Source: Catonia carolina (taxonomy: Eukaryota > Arthropoda > Insecta > Hemiptera > Achilidae). Taken from it: a stretch of 64,000 nt of DNA. The notes under the pieces are model-generated. The model did no database searches. It was not told the origin of the DNA and saw nothing but the letters and a program-made list of their open reading frames with translations. The stretch's first letter is position 1. Each line of letters starts with the position of its first letter. Positions 1 through 11,626 of this stretch are shown here, one piece after another. The DNA lies in NCBI GenBank assembly GCA_035578175.1, contig JAQMRL010000003.1:88452469-88516468 (forward strand), read 5' to 3'. The position numbers and the translations under genes are program-made.

Positions 1-696
1 ATTGACATAAAATGGTGTACACGTAGAAATTTTGATTGAAAGGAATGTCATTTTTGTAGGTTACTCGGTTTAGCTGTTCCGTAAATTTGTAGGTCCATAT
101 TGGTTTAAAATAAACTTTGCGTAGCAATAATTTAGATTTTAGAGTTAGTGAATAATTTATAAATTATTATAAATTTAAAAGGAAGTACTGTTATTTATAA
201 ATAACCAGATCCCGAAAGAATACGGAACAAACGTTACAATACCATAGTCTATAATAACTTTTAGTAATGAATCTTTTATACTGATGCATAAATGTTTGAC
301 AGTTACATGGAGTTGCTACTTACAGAACTACTAGACAAATAGAGACATGAATTTATTGATTAATTATTAAAATATAGCATGTCTATCAAGGGGACTTTAC
401 CGGCGTCACAATATTGAGTGGGAGAAGCGTGTACTTGTTATATGCTCGTGTACTACAGACAAGAGATTCTAAGAGGATTTTGATGACGCAAACACTTACT
501 CACAACAATTTAGGGTTTCCTACTTCATACAGACGATTTTAATTTACAAAATATAAACCCAGCTGTTGTTGAAATGATAAAGTATCTAAATATTACCTGC
601 ACCAAAAGCTTTTAACACATCCTACGAACATTTGTCGAAGTGTTGAGATCAGAAATGGAAAACTGTTGTGTACAGAATAACACCCAAATATTATAT
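1..696. other. AT-rich spacer without recognised features
   Basis: No reading frame of useful length and no repeat shared with the rest of the window was recognised before the first family A copy starts near 697. Confidence 0.5.
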
Positions 697-1683
697 TAAA
701 CATCTGGTGTGAAACACTTATACGACTTTCTCTTGCCATTGTAAATAATTGAAATTATAATTACGTTTAATCATCAGTAAACAATGTGAAATGAATTAGG
801 TCATGCAATTATTAAATTAGGTTATGTAACCTAATAACTTAAAACACGACCTAATTGATCAAAACCTAATTTAATCATGAGTGAATGACGCAAAATGAAA
901 ATTAACCTCTTTAGAACTTTTTTTTTATAATCCCTGATGTGTGTACGTTTCAATCTGTTCAATTCAGAACAATAAGCAACCCCATGACCCAATGAAATGA
1001 AGATGATTTGTATGACGTGTTAATGAGGTGTAGTTTTGTACAGACCCAGGCCGACCATTCCTAGTATGGTTATTCATAGTATGGTTAATTGAACCCCAAC
1101 CATCAAAGTATACCGGTAACCACTGTCTAATATTCAAATCCGTATAAAAGTAACTACCTTGACTAGGATTTGAACCAGGATCCTTCGTCTCTGAAAATCA
1201 GCTGTTAAACAGCTGATTTTGGCGACAACTTTACCTCTAGACCAACCCGGTGGGTTTCTTTAGAACTTAAAAATACAGAAAATCACTAATTGACGCTAAC
1301 TATGCTGTAGAAAAAAATGCTTGAATTAAAAGTAGTAGCTTTTTTAACATTTCCTTTGATTAGCCTATACACTCACATTTGTCGTAAAATGCATATTAAG
1401 ACTGCAATTTAAAAAATCCACATTTTACCGATTTCGATGAGCAAAATACAAAAAATTATTAATTGACGCTAAACTAAGCGTTCGCTGTAGAAAGAATACT
1501 AAAAATAAAAGTTTTTTGGGGCTTTTTAAATTCCTACAACTTTACATACTGTAAAGCCACTTTTGCTCTAAAATGCATATTAAGGCCGCAATCTTTATTA
1601 ACCAATTTTTACAACGTTAGCACAGCCTTTCCAAGAGTTTCAGTAGATATGGCGCTTAACCTGTTCTTGTATACCATAAAAAA
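697..1683 (-). mobile_element. Family A element (Helentron/DINE-like), split by SINE S1
   Basis: In plus-strand coordinates this copy begins with the family A 3' end (TCTGGTGTGAAACACT, then CTTTCTCTTGCC) and reads into the core modules with the recurrent wording 'tgacgctaa...aagcgt' and 'aaaatgcatattaag'. A SINE (920-1256) interrupts it, and the element resumes exactly after the duplicated target. It stops at an A-run near 1680, where a second family A copy begins. Its own (TG)n-bearing 5' part is missing. It has no coding capacity. Confidence 0.8.
920..1256 (-). mobile_element. tRNA-derived SINE S1, full length, nested in family A
   Basis: Read on the minus strand, the element starts with a tRNA-like head (A box TGGTCTAGAGG, B box GGTTCAAATCC) and continues into a ~250-bp body ending in an A-rich tail. 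A 12-bp target-site duplication, tctttagaactt, lies at 908-919 and 1257-1268. It splits family A exactly, so the SINE inserted after that copy was in place. Between the A and B boxes is a palindrome with about 12-bp arms (AAAATCAGCTGTT / AACAGCTGATTTT). A second full copy is at 25751-26086 and a fragment at 50008-50096. A box plus B box plus duplication make pol III-derived retroposition the clear reading. Confidence 0.92.
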
Positions 1684-2590
1684 AATCTGGTGTGAAACAC
1701 TTACACAACTTTCTCTTGACAATGCAAATAATTAACAATATAACCTAACATTAGAAATAAACAAAAAAACATAACCTTATTTTTATCATGAGTGAATGAT
1801 GCAAAATGAAAACCAACCTCAGTTCGGCTTAAAAATACGGAAAATCACTCTTTCACGCTAAACTAGGCTCTATAGAGAAAAATGCTCTAAATAAAAGTTG
1901 TAGATCTTTTAATTTCTTATAAATTTGATTATACACTTTTGTCGAAAAATGCATACTAAGGCTGAATTCTTAAAAAATCGATTTTATTCAGATTTTCAAG
2001 AAAAAACCAGAAAATCACTGATTACCGCCAACAAACTAAGCGTTATACAAAAAAGTGTTCAAAATAAAGGTTGGATTAAATTCTCTACAACTTTAATTGT
2101 ATAGCCTACATTTTTGCGCTAAAATACATAGACCTATTAAAGCCGCAATCTTAAAAAATACACGTTTTACGAGAAAACAACCTTCCCAAGAATTTCAGCA
2201 GACATAGCGCCTACCCTATCTTGTAGAGCATAAAAAATTTAGTAAATGAGGCGATTTAAAAAAAAATCGTGGGAGCCGTTTTTGAGAAAATTGCAAAAAA
2301 GTGAAAAATGACACGAATAAACTACTGCTTCCGGTTGACCAATTTTGATGAAAATGTTTGTGTCGGGTCCTCTAGTGGTATCTAACGTAAGTTTCAAGTT
2401 TCATGTTCGTACGATGTTCCATTCTTGAGATATTCTGTACACACACACACACCAATCGCTAAAAACATTTTTTGGGTTCAGGGGTCTGAAAACGAGTAAA
2501 CTATATCCGGTGAAAACTAGATTTCTAAAAATCGACATGAAAACAATACTTTCCTTCCTAAGTATTCATATAGGCAAGAGAAAGTAAAAA
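1684..2590 (-). mobile_element. Family A element, near complete
   Basis: It runs from TCTGGTGTGAAACACTTACAC (3' hairpin end) to GGCAAGAGAAAGTAAAAA (5' terminus read in reverse). It includes a short (AC)n at about 2447-2464 and both 13-bp subterminal inverted motifs (one has CTTGACA instead of CTTGCCA). It begins inside the A-run that truncates the previous copy, so two copies lie head-to-tail. Confidence 0.85.
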
Positions 2591-3605
2591 TATTAAATAT
2601 TACTTAAAAGTAAAATACAAAGAATAACGGTTAACAGAAATGAACCTGGCCACACATTGATGAAAAACATTTTTTTTGTATTTAGTCTGAAATCTTACAT
2701 GATGCGTTAACTTGTACAGGACTTTATTAAAAAATATGTATATTTTTTAAATCAAATTCTATGGTCCAAGATACAACGATGATATATAATATACACACAC
2801 AGAAACTTACTTAAATATCAAATACAAAGAGCAATAATTCATAAATTCTTTCAACACAGAATATTACTAAAGTCAGAAATGAATAGTAAGAGTAATATTC
2901 AGAATTCAAGAACGGAACACCGGATACAAGGTTAGAATATATTAAAGTAGTAGAAGAAATTGAAGTCGGGGGAGAAACAATTTTAAGTTAACTCCGGAAC
3001 TGCAATTTATGATTCAATTGTAAGGGTTGTCAGAAAAGGCTATTCAGCAAAGGGAATTCCTAAAAACGGCACAAGAATAACATCAATGGTAAAATAGTGT
3101 GACAATATAATATATAATGAAAAATTCTTATAAATTACGAAAATTTTATTCGCGTTGATAGATTGGATATTTTTATAATAATAATTCGAACACTTAGCCA
3201 AACAATTTATGATTTTACAAATTGTACATCTCTACTAACAACCCCTTCCCTGCTCGCTGCGTTTCACCGCAAACTATAAACTAAACGCTTTTAACTTCCT
3301 ACACAATCGTACACGTTAAATGATAAATCACGACTGTACAAATAAAACCAATTAGTACTAAAAACAAGGATATTGTTGACGTCTGTATGATGACCAGTGG
3401 AAGTGGAGAATTTCGACCTCAGGATAACTGTATAAATGTTGAAGTAGGTGAAATATAAGTAAAGTACGTAATTGTTATTTCTGTTTCCGTTTTATTTGCC
3501 ACTATATTTAGAAAACGATATGCTTAACATAATACTGCCGTAAAAATGCATAGTTCAGTCCAAAAATTATTTCTTTTTCTTTATGTGAAAATCTTTATCT
3601 TTTTT
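2591..3605. other. AT-rich spacer
   Basis: About 1 kb without a recognisable gene or a repeat seen elsewhere in the window. Confidence 0.5.
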
Positions 3606-4021
3606 TTATGACCACAAAGGATCACTTTGGTCTCTTTGGTTAGTTCTTTTTCTACGGCAGTTTATTTCCTTTTCATTTCTTTCTTGCCAATACTTTTTCA
3701 TTCTGTCGGATCTTGCTTTTCTCAATTCGTCTGAACAAACCTGTTATTTTCGTTTAATTGTTCTTACTGATAAAATTTTGTTTTTGTCTTTAATTGTTTC
3801 TTTGTAAACCGGTGTGCGATCTTTGACATCAGCAATTGTTAGATTTAATTCTGTTCTGTCTTTTTTGATTTCTTCAAGCCAAGGAATTGTAGCTCCTTCT
3901 GTTTTTGCACACATGAATTTTTCTACAATTTTTTTAATAATCGGTTTTCTGGAGTTCTGAGGATATGCGAAAAGAAAGAAAGTCTCTTTTTGGGCATTGC
4001 ATCAGTGATTGGTTCGGGTAG
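3606..4021 (-). pseudogene. Non-LTR retrotransposon RT C-terminal remnant (LINE L1 type)
   Basis: The minus strand reads LPEPITDAMPKKRLSFFSHI, then RTPENRLLKKIVEKF, IPWLEEIKKDRTELNLTIAD and, after one in-frame TAA, ELRKARSDRMKKYWQERN, ending at a TAA after DPLWS. The G/S-H-hydrophobic-R-x-P block, the W-x-x-x-x-K-x-D block and the R-M-K-x-Y-W tail are what I expect downstream of the reverse transcriptase core in insect endonuclease-RT LINEs. About 138 codons survive; the endonuclease and catalytic RT motifs are absent, consistent with 5' truncation. The one internal stop and lack of upstream coding mark it as dead. A related copy lies at 7515-7885, and both end in a similar 'gatcc.ttgtggtc' 3' sequence. 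Clade assignment is not possible from this fragment. Confidence 0.8.
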
Positions 4022-4886
4022 AAAAAATAAAATTCTTTATCTTTACGTTAAAATAGCACTTTTTAGAAAATGGCCGGCATATTTAAAACGGAACACCATT
4101 TCACTTTTAAAATATTCAAATAATAGATAAAACTGTAATACTTAAACACCGATTTTTTAAAATGTAAAGCCTGGACGGAGTAACAGACGTTTTAAAAGCA
4201 TATTAACGGAAAATCGGCTATTAACTAGGGTACGTCTTATGCGTGAATTACTGTCCCTCCAACTAACTTCTAAATAAAATAATTTAAGCCATACCAATCA
4301 ACGCAGAAAAAAACAGGCTGTAATTTGGTTGTAGCGTTCAAATTTTTCCGTTTGGTTGTTTTTGAGATAGAGCTGTTCAAAAACAACGTACTAACTAAAA
4401 TGTTCATTAATAAAGATATTTTGGTTTTAGAGAAACAAAAGTCCAAACAAAGCACAACTTATAAAAAAAATATTGCTGACGGATACACGTTAGTAAGTTA
4501 AGTGATAGAATTACCAACAGAATTTTTTAACATTTTTAAATAGTTTTTTTTTCAGATTTATGTATATTTATTAACTGTAAGGTCTAAATAATTACTCTTA
4601 ACCTTTACGAAAAAAAAGAGAAAACGATTTATATTTTAACTTCATTGTAATAGGGATTGACAGAATGAATTTGAAATGAAATGATATAGTTTTCCTGGAA
4701 ACGCTATAAATAAAAAAGCCATTGTATGAAGGATATTCAAAGCTTTACGTAACAGGAAAAATACTAAATAATTCAATTTTAAAAGCATTCTAGTCTCTAA
4801 TGAATTTTAAACATTAAATATTTTGTAATTTAATCTGCCACTAAATAGAAAAATAAATTTTCATTTCTTTTAAATGATAAAAATAA
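4022..4886. other. AT-rich spacer
   Basis: No recognised repeat or gene. The short frames here are AT-rich and lack homology cues. Confidence 0.5.
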
Positions 4887-4887
4887 A

Positions 4888-4967
4888 TCTGGTATGAAAC
4901 ACTCACACGACTTTATCTTGCCAATGTAAATGATGAATAATATAATCTATGTTTAATCGAGAGTAGA
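4888..4967 (-). repeat. Family A 3'-terminal fragment
   Basis: About 80 bp matching the 3' end (ctggtatgaaacactcacacgactttatcttgccaa split over the hairpin and the inverted motif), then the similarity stops. Confidence 0.7.
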
Positions 4968-5127
4968 TGTTTAAATACTTAGGGAACGTGATGAGAGGTC
5001 AGAAATATATACATAGATTTTGCTAAATATCATTTAGTGCAAAACAACCGATAACCTTGGCCGAGATCGAAGAAAAAAATCATGTCTACGAGAAACGACC
5101 GAGATTCGTATTTTTAGTAAAAAAAAA

Positions 5128-6070
5128 CTGGTGTGAAACACTCACACAACTTTCTCTTGCCAGTGCAAATAATTAACAATAAACCTAACATTAGTAATAA
5201 AACATTAGAAATAAACAAAAAACTAACCTCAATAAACATAACCTAATTTTAATCATATATGGAAGACGCAAAATGAATATCGATCTCAATTTGCCTTAAA
5301 AATACAGAAAATCACTTTCACACTAAACTACTCTCTGTAGAGAAAAATGATCTAAATAAAAGTTATAGATCTCTTAATTTTCTATAAATTTGATTAGGCC
5401 TATATACACTTTTGTCATAAAATGCATACTAAGGCAGAAATCTTAAAAAAAATCGATTTTTCACACGTTTTCGTGAGAAAAAACAGAAAATCGCTAATTA
5501 ACGCTAATCTAAGCGTTATACAAAAAAATGTTTGAAATAAAAGTTGTATGATTTTAAATTCTCTACAACTTTTATAATATAAATATTTGCGCTAAAATGC
5601 ATAGACCTATTAAAGCCGCAATCTTAAAAATACAAATTTTTTACGTGAAACAGCCTGACCAAGAATTTCAGTAAACATGGCGCCTACCCTATCTTGTAGA
5701 GAATAAAAAATTTAATAAATAAGGCGATTTTAAAAAAAATCGTAGGACCAGTTTTTGAGAAAATCGCAAAAAAGTGAAAAATTACGCGAATAAACTACTA
5801 CTTCCGGTAGACCGATTTTGATGAAAATGTTCGTTTTGGGTCCGGTAGTGGTATGTAACTTAAGTTTCAAGTTTCAAGTTCGTACGATGTTCCGTTCTTG
5901 AGATATTTTGTATATACACAAACACACACACAGACCAATCACTAAAACATGTTTTTTTGGGTTCAGGGGGTCTGAAAACGTGTAGATCCGGTGAAAACTC
6001 GATTTCGAAAAATCGACATGAAAACAATACTTTCCTTCCTATATATTCATATAGGCAAGAGAAAGTAAAA
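5128..6070 (-). mobile_element. Family A element, complete
   Basis: About 943 bp from CTGGTGTGAAACACTCACAC to GGCAAGAGAAAGTAAAA. In order on the minus strand: 5' motif ACTTTCTCTTGCC, small stem CCTATAT/ATATAGG, short (TG)n at 5918-5933, core modules, inverted motif, 3' hairpin. It sits between A-runs with no obvious target-site duplication. Confidence 0.88.
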
Positions 6071-6297
6071 AAAGTATAAACGCTTTTTATACTAACTACC
6101 AATAAGACGAAAAAATTCCGTGATGGTTACCAACGTTCTGAAAGAATACGGTACATGATGATGACGAAGTAGAAGTAGGCAAAGTTTTACTTAAGCCTAC
6201 ATACATTCTTAATTGTTAAACAATGGGTGTTTTACTTGTACATTCTCCATAATTGTCCCCCGTTATAAAGGATACAAACACTTTGCAAACAATGATA

Positions 6298-7112
6298 CAT
6301 TTTTACTTCCTCTTGCCCAATATGAATATACAGGGAAGACCAGTACCTATTGTTTTCATTTATAGATTTTTCGAAATCAAGTTTTCACCGGAAATACAAG
6401 TTCCGCTGAACCCCAAAAACATGTTTTTAGCGATTGGTGCGTGTGTGGGTGAGTGAACAAAATATCCCAAGAAGAGAATAGAGGACGAAGTTGAAACATA
6501 GAACTTAAATTAGGTACCATAAGGGGATCGAGCACGAACTTTTTCATCAAAATCGGTCAGCCGGAAGTAGTTCTAGCTTATTCGAGCGATGTTTCACTTT
6601 TTTGCGATTACCTCAATAACGACTCCTACGATTTGTTTTAAAATCTCATTTACTAGGTACATTTTTTATGCTCTACAAGATAAAGTCTGCTGAAACTCGT
6701 AAGGGGCTGTGATCTGGTGGTAAAAAATGTTTTTATTTAGATTGCGGCCTTAACACGATTTTTAGGACAAAACGTATATATTATAAAGTTGTAGAAAATT
6801 AAAAACCTACAACTTTTATTTCAAAAAATATTTTCTACGACGCTTAGTTAAGCGTCATTTAGTGTTTTCAGTATTTTTCTCATCAAAATCGGTAAAAAAT
6901 GGTATTTTCTAAGAGTACGCCTTAGTATCCATTTTACGACAAAGGTGTATACGATCAAAGTTATACGAAATTAAAAATCCCACCACTTTTATTTCAAGAA
7001 TTGTTTCTGAACAGCCTATTTGGTGTCATTAGTGATTTTTTGTATATTCAAATCCTACAGAAGTATATTTTAAGTTTGCGTCATTTACTTAAATTAAAAT
7101 TAAGTTAAGTTA
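6298..7112 (+). mobile_element. Family A element, 3'-truncated and diverged
   Basis: It starts with acttcctcttgccc (one change from the family motif), contains the 'cgattggtgcgtgtgtgggtg' TG-rich block and two core modules, and fades after 'gcgtcatttactt', before the 3' inverted motif and hairpin. It is more diverged than the other long copies, so probably older. Confidence 0.75.
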
Positions 7113-7514
7113 ATCATTTTTTATTGATTAGTAACAATTAAACACCGTATTTTTATCTTTTCCAATGTGTATTGCATTCAGCCGAGCTGAAATAAAACGT
7201 TTTAGTGGGGAACAAACAACTAAAGATGAACTGGTGTTGCTAGTCACCAGTTGCTTAGACAAATCACAAGTCTTTAATAACAATTCCAGTTGTGCTCCTA
7301 TCACTAGTTGCTTTCCGTGCAGCTTCAACCTTAGAATTCATCTTAAGATGTTTTAAAAAAGAAAATCTATAGGCTACGTGTAGTCAAAGAAAAATTTCTA
7401 ATTTCAATGGTTTAAAAAACATTAATACTATTTTTTTGTCTTTTACGACCACAATGGATCACTTTAATCAAATTTCGAAAGCTTCTTCCTTTTCATATTC
7501 TTTAGCTTGATGTT

Positions 7515-7885
7515 CTACCAGTATGCCTTCATTCGAACTGATTTTGCTTGCCGAACTTCCTCTGAAACGACCGGTTTCTTCCTGCTTGGGTTTGTTCTTC
7601 CATCTGATTTTGTTTCAAATCTACTTTCCTTATTTCTTAAGATTTTTAATATTTCAGTTTTGTTTTCTAAATCATTGAAAGTTAATCCGAGTTCGATCAT
7701 GTCTTCTTTAACATTTCGGATCCATGCTCCTGATGTTACCATTGGAAAGTGTTTTCTAATCATCTTGTTTAAAATTCTGTCTTTAGGTGTTCTGATAAGA
7801 TGTCCAAGAAAATATATCCTTTTCTTCCTTATTGTATCTGTTATGGGTTCGTTTTCTTTAAAGGCTTGTTCCTTTGTAAGAATTC
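7515..7885 (-). pseudogene. Non-LTR retrotransposon RT C-terminal remnant (LINE L1 type)
   Basis: The minus strand gives an uninterrupted frame: EQAFKENEPITDTIRKKRIY, FLGHLIRTPKDRILNKMIRK, then SGAWIRNVKEDMIELGLTFN and VSEEVRQAKSVRMKAYW before a TAG. The order GH-L-I-R-T-P, W-I-x-x-V-K-x-D-M-x-E-L-G-L-T and R-M-K-x-Y-W matches the remnant at 3606-4021. Both end a few dozen bases before a shared 'gatccattgtggtc' sequence (here at 7447-7460, reversed). No RT catalytic motif is present, so this is the 3' stub of a 5'-truncated LINE. The plus-strand 154-codon frame over the same bases is its antisense shadow. Confidence 0.85.
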
Positions 7886-7992
7886 TCCATAGTGTAATAC
7901 TAATTTATATTAACAATTCTCGAAATGTTCACAATAATGCCTATAAAGCACATTTTAGTAACATTACTTAATACAAATACTTATTACAAATA

Positions 7993-8656
7993 CAGTGTCT
8001 GTCAAAAGTTTAAGAACACCGTCCTTACACATTTGATATTCACAATATGAAATAAATAAAAAACACACTTACACAATTGCTAAACTATATAACTATAAAA
8101 TAAAAGCCAAATAGCCCTTAAAATTAGTAGTAATTCAGCACATATTCGACTTCTCTATTTTTTATAGAACTAATTATTGTATTTTTCTGTTTCAGAAAAA
8201 AAGTCAAATGTACGTCAACTTTTAATTCAAAAAAGTTATAATTTTCGAATGGCTACATTCAGACTAATGAATTGGGACTTGCAGGAAAGGCACTTTGGGC
8301 CAGTCTCCTTTTTTTGAAAAAAAAAAAACATTTATCTTGGTCACAGGGTTAAATGCATCAATTTTTTAACTCTGCAGATAAAAAAAGACCCGTTTTCCTA
8401 ACTTTGCTGTGTTCGTAATTGTCGCCGTGTTAATTTCAAACAATTATTGCCATTCAATCAGGAACTGAGGAGCTGGTAGCATTGACGAACAACTGATTTC
8501 CGCCACTTGTCATTTATGCTGTTAAATTTACTAATAGCGAGTTTTAGGTTTCTTAACTTGAAAATCTAAATATGGGCCGCAAGTCAATGAATACCACTGT
8601 GATGTGGCAAATTTTGTTTTTTTTTCATGGCGTCCTTAAACTTTTGACAGACACTG
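7993..8656. mobile_element. Tc1-like non-autonomous element (MITE)
   Basis: The ends are inverted repeats starting CAGTGTCTGTCAAAAGTT on the left and its complement AACTTTTGACAGACACTG on the right, about 28 bp with one or two mismatches. TA dinucleotides flank both sides (7991-7992 and 8657-8658). CAGTG...TCAAAAGT termini with TA duplication are typical of Tc1/mariner superfamily elements. The ~664-bp interior has no transposase frame, so it would depend on a transposase supplied in trans. Confidence 0.88.
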
Positions 8657-8839
8657 TATTGTACTATTAAATTTTCGTTTCGGTCCGCACCAGCATAGCA
8701 TTTTGGAAGCAATAAGAAACCCAGCAAAAAATAATTTGCTATATTCATTGACACCCACAGCGTTCTAGCAAGTAGGCCTATTAATGGATTGAAGACTGAT
8801 GAACCCATTACACAGATCATTATCTGTAGACTACTCGTT

Positions 8840-9330
8840 CAGAACTATATAAAGACAGAAAACATGTAAAATTAGCTTGGATACCATCTCATGAATGTAT
8901 CCAGGGCAAAGACCGAGCAGACAACTTAGCCAAAGAGACCACCACACTTACACAACAGATTTACACTACATCAGAGGTCTAACAAATTTGCTCAAAACAA
9001 AATAAAGAAAATACTGGAACACAGATTGGTTGAATAGTACACCAACAGAATTACATGAATTACGATAAATTTTTATAAAACAACGGTCTTCTACCGAAAA
9101 CATGAAGAAAACAAAAGAAAGCGAAAGTGAAGTAAGTCTCGCACGGATACACATGGGACACTCACGTTTAACACACAGTCATATTTTATCTACGTAAAAC
9201 AGACCCTCCAAAATGTAAAATATTTCGATAAGACATCTCCTAATAAATTTTCAAATTCTGAGATCTAAATTTAAAATCCCTAATGATATGCATAAGTGCC
9301 TAAATGAACTGACCTAAAATAATTGTGTTT
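8840..9330 (+). pseudogene. Jockey-like LINE remnant: RNase H-like segment and 3' ORF end
   Basis: From 8866 the plus strand reads VKLAWIPSHECIQGKDRADN followed by LAKET, matching the last RNase H block (V-x-W-x-P-S-H-x-x-I-x-G-x-x-x-A-D-x-x-A-K) of R1/jockey-type LINEs. Downstream, in shifting frames, are SLARIHMGHSRLTHSHILS-type wording and DPPKCKIF, the degenerate C-terminal tail with a zinc-knuckle-like Cys. Several stops and frame changes show it is dead. Nothing upstream encodes RT. It may belong with the jockey-like copy at 38809-39724, but the two do not overlap in sequence. Confidence 0.75.
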
Positions 9331-9730
9331 TAAATAACTCTAATAACTTCAGTATATATCTACCCACTTCATAGCTAGCCAATGACTTGCCAGCAACGTT
9401 GCCAACACTTGCTATTGTAGCTCTGTTATATATTTGGTCAGCTATTTTTTTGGTCTTTCAATAACAATTATAACCTATGAACATACAATCAGCTGATTAT
9501 AAAGTGTTGCATGTTAACGCGGTCTATAATCGATGTGTTCTGTACGAGATGCAAGACACAAGTGAACTACTGCGGCTCGTATATGCATGTGCGCATAATG
9601 TTTATTAGGCTGAAACATTTGTACAATCTGACAACGCTGGCAAACGTTCTGATTGGTCAAAACGCGTGGAACAGCAGAGCTCATCAACCGTGAAACGTAT
9701 TATACATTGTTTACTAATGATAGGTGATAT

Positions 9731-9787
9731 TTTTCATTATTTACATTGGCAAGAGAAAGTCGTTTGATTATTTCACAACAAATTTTT
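9731..9787 (+). repeat. Family A solo 3' end
   Basis: Only the 3' terminus is present: tttacattggcaagagaaag, then tcgtttgattatttcacaac, then a short T-run. No 5' part or core lies within the preceding 300 bp. Confidence 0.75.
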
Positions 9788-10164
9788 AAAGAATACAATC
9801 AACAAATATCGGTTGTTATGAATTTTCTTTAATAATTTCCAGTAAAAAAATTTATTAAAGTAATTTATGAGTATTAGACTAGCTCTAGGGTACACTAATA
9901 AAAATTCATTACATAAGATAAACATTGTATATAAACATATGGAGTACATTAAAGAAGTAAAGTATGGTGGTAATAAATAAAATACATGAGTTTATTATAG
10001 TACACATGACCGTAATATTTTTATGAAGTCATACTCGTATTCGTAATGCATGTGTTTTTTGTTTGGTTTGTAAAATGCAACCTACTATATGACATTTAAA
10101 ATACATTTAAGACATTACTGTAAAATGTTACTTAGGGTCATGAATGCAAATAAAATAACTTACG

Positions 10165-10370
10165 CCGGCCGCAATGGCGCAGTTGGTAACGTGCTCGCCT
10201 CTCATCATGCGGTCCTGGGTTCGAATCCCACTCAGGCACGGCATATTTTCATATGTTACAAAAAAAATCATTTCATCCTCCATCGTACAAAAAGTTACAC
10301 CCCAACGTCGTCGCTAATGACCGTTGTAGTTGATGCGACGTTAAATAAATGAATTTAAAAAAAAATAAAA
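10165..10370 (+). mobile_element. tRNA-derived SINE S2, full length
   Basis: The 206-bp element has an A box (TGGCGCAGTTGG region) and a near-perfect B box (GGTTCGAATCC at about 10218-10228), a body, and the tail wording GTTGATGCGACGTTAAATAAA followed by an A-rich stretch. A 13-bp target-site duplication, aaaataacttacg, flanks it at 10152-10164 and 10371-10383. The tail closely resembles the 3' ends at 28185-28335 and 36228-36390, whose heads differ. It is not a functional tRNA gene, because there is no acceptor-stem closure. Confidence 0.93.
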
Positions 10371-10383
10371 AAAATAACTTACG

Positions 10384-10605
10384 GGTATACCGGGTGCTCA
10401 CGGTATTTGAACCATAGGGAAGTATCATTGATTTTCATTAGTTTGTTAATATTTTCTTCCCACGAATAAATGAAGTTTTGATAATCAGGAATCATTAGAA
10501 AATGTTTACACCTTCAAAAAATATCAATTTTGATAATTTTAAACAGTATTTTAATTAAAAATTCATAAATGTATTAAACACGTTTTCTATTTAAGTATTG
10601 TAAAT
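10384..10605 (+). repeat. Repeat family C, one end intact
   Basis: It begins TATACCGGGTGCTCACGG, contains 'atcattgattttcattagtttgttaatattttcttcccacg' (split by small changes among copies), and runs into tRNA-like unit E. Inverted copies end at 12088 and 55918 with ACCCGG(G)TATA. A TA-flanked CCGGGTG terminus suggests a DNA-element end, but the opposite terminus was not found. Confidence 0.6.
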
Positions 10606-10611
10606 ATAAAT

Positions 10612-10705
10612 AGTTAGTTCGGTTGACAGTGGAGTAATTAGTAGCGTTTTAGTGGAAAATAAGAAAATTGGTGGTTCGAATCCATCTACGGTAAACATTT
10701 TTCTT
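10612..10705 (+). repeat. tRNA-like unit E
   Basis: It reads 'gtggagtaattagtagcg' (A-box-like) then GGTGGTTCGAATCCATC (good B box) followed by taaacattttt. Similar units lie in opposite orientations at 54918-55025 and 55345-55450. It looks like the head of a SINE and is probably not a working tRNA. Confidence 0.6.
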
Positions 10706-10770
10706 GTTAAAAAAATATTGGAAATAAATTATATAATAATAAATAATATAATTTTTTTTATAAATAAAAG

Positions 10771-11590
10771 ATTTTGGTGTGAAACACTCACACAACTTTC
10801 TCTTGACAATGCAAATAATTAACAATATAACCTAAAATTAATAATAAAATATAAGAAATAAACAAAAAACCTGACCTCAATAAACATAACCTAATTTTAA
10901 TCATGAGTGAAAGATGCATATTGAAAATCAACCTCAGTTTGGCTTAAAAATACCGAAAATCACTCTTCCATGCTAAACTAGGATCTGTAGAGAAAAATGC
11001 TCTAAATAAAATTTGTAAATCTTTTAATTTCCTATAATTTTGATTATATATAGACTATAGTAGGCCTACCCTTAGTCGTAAAATGCATACTACGGCTGAT
11101 ATCTTAAAAAAATCAATTTTTTACACAGTTTCATAAAAAAACCAAAAAATCGCTTATTACTGCTAAATTAAGCGTTATAAAAAAATGTTTGAAATCAAAG
11201 TTTTAGAGATACCCTACAACTTTTATTAAATACATTTTTGCGCTAAAATGCATATTAAAGCAGTAATCTTAAAAAACAATTTTTTTACGTGAAAACAGCC
11301 TCTACAAGAATTTAAGCAGACATGACGCCTACCCTATCTTGTAAAGCATAAAAAATTTAGTAAACGTGGCGGTTTTAAAAAAATTGTAGGAGCAGTTTTT
11401 GAGAAAATCGCAATAAAGTGAAAAATGACACGAATAAACTACTACTTCCGGTTGACCGATGTTGATGAAAATGTTCGTGTCGGGTCCGGTAGTAGTATCT
11501 AACTTAAGTTTCAAGTCTCAAGTTCGTACGATGTTCCGTTCTTGAGATATTCTGTTCATACACACACACATACACCCACCTACCCCAACC

Positions 11591-11626
<36 letters not shown>

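Noticed and set aside
7507..7971. 154-codon plus-strand open frame
   Set aside because: Antisense to a clear LINE RT C-terminal remnant on the minus strand; its Phe/Leu/Ser-rich composition is that of a shadow frame.
10165..10240. Possible functional tRNA gene (GGTTCGAATCC box)
   Set aside because: It is the head of a SINE bounded by a 13-bp target duplication.
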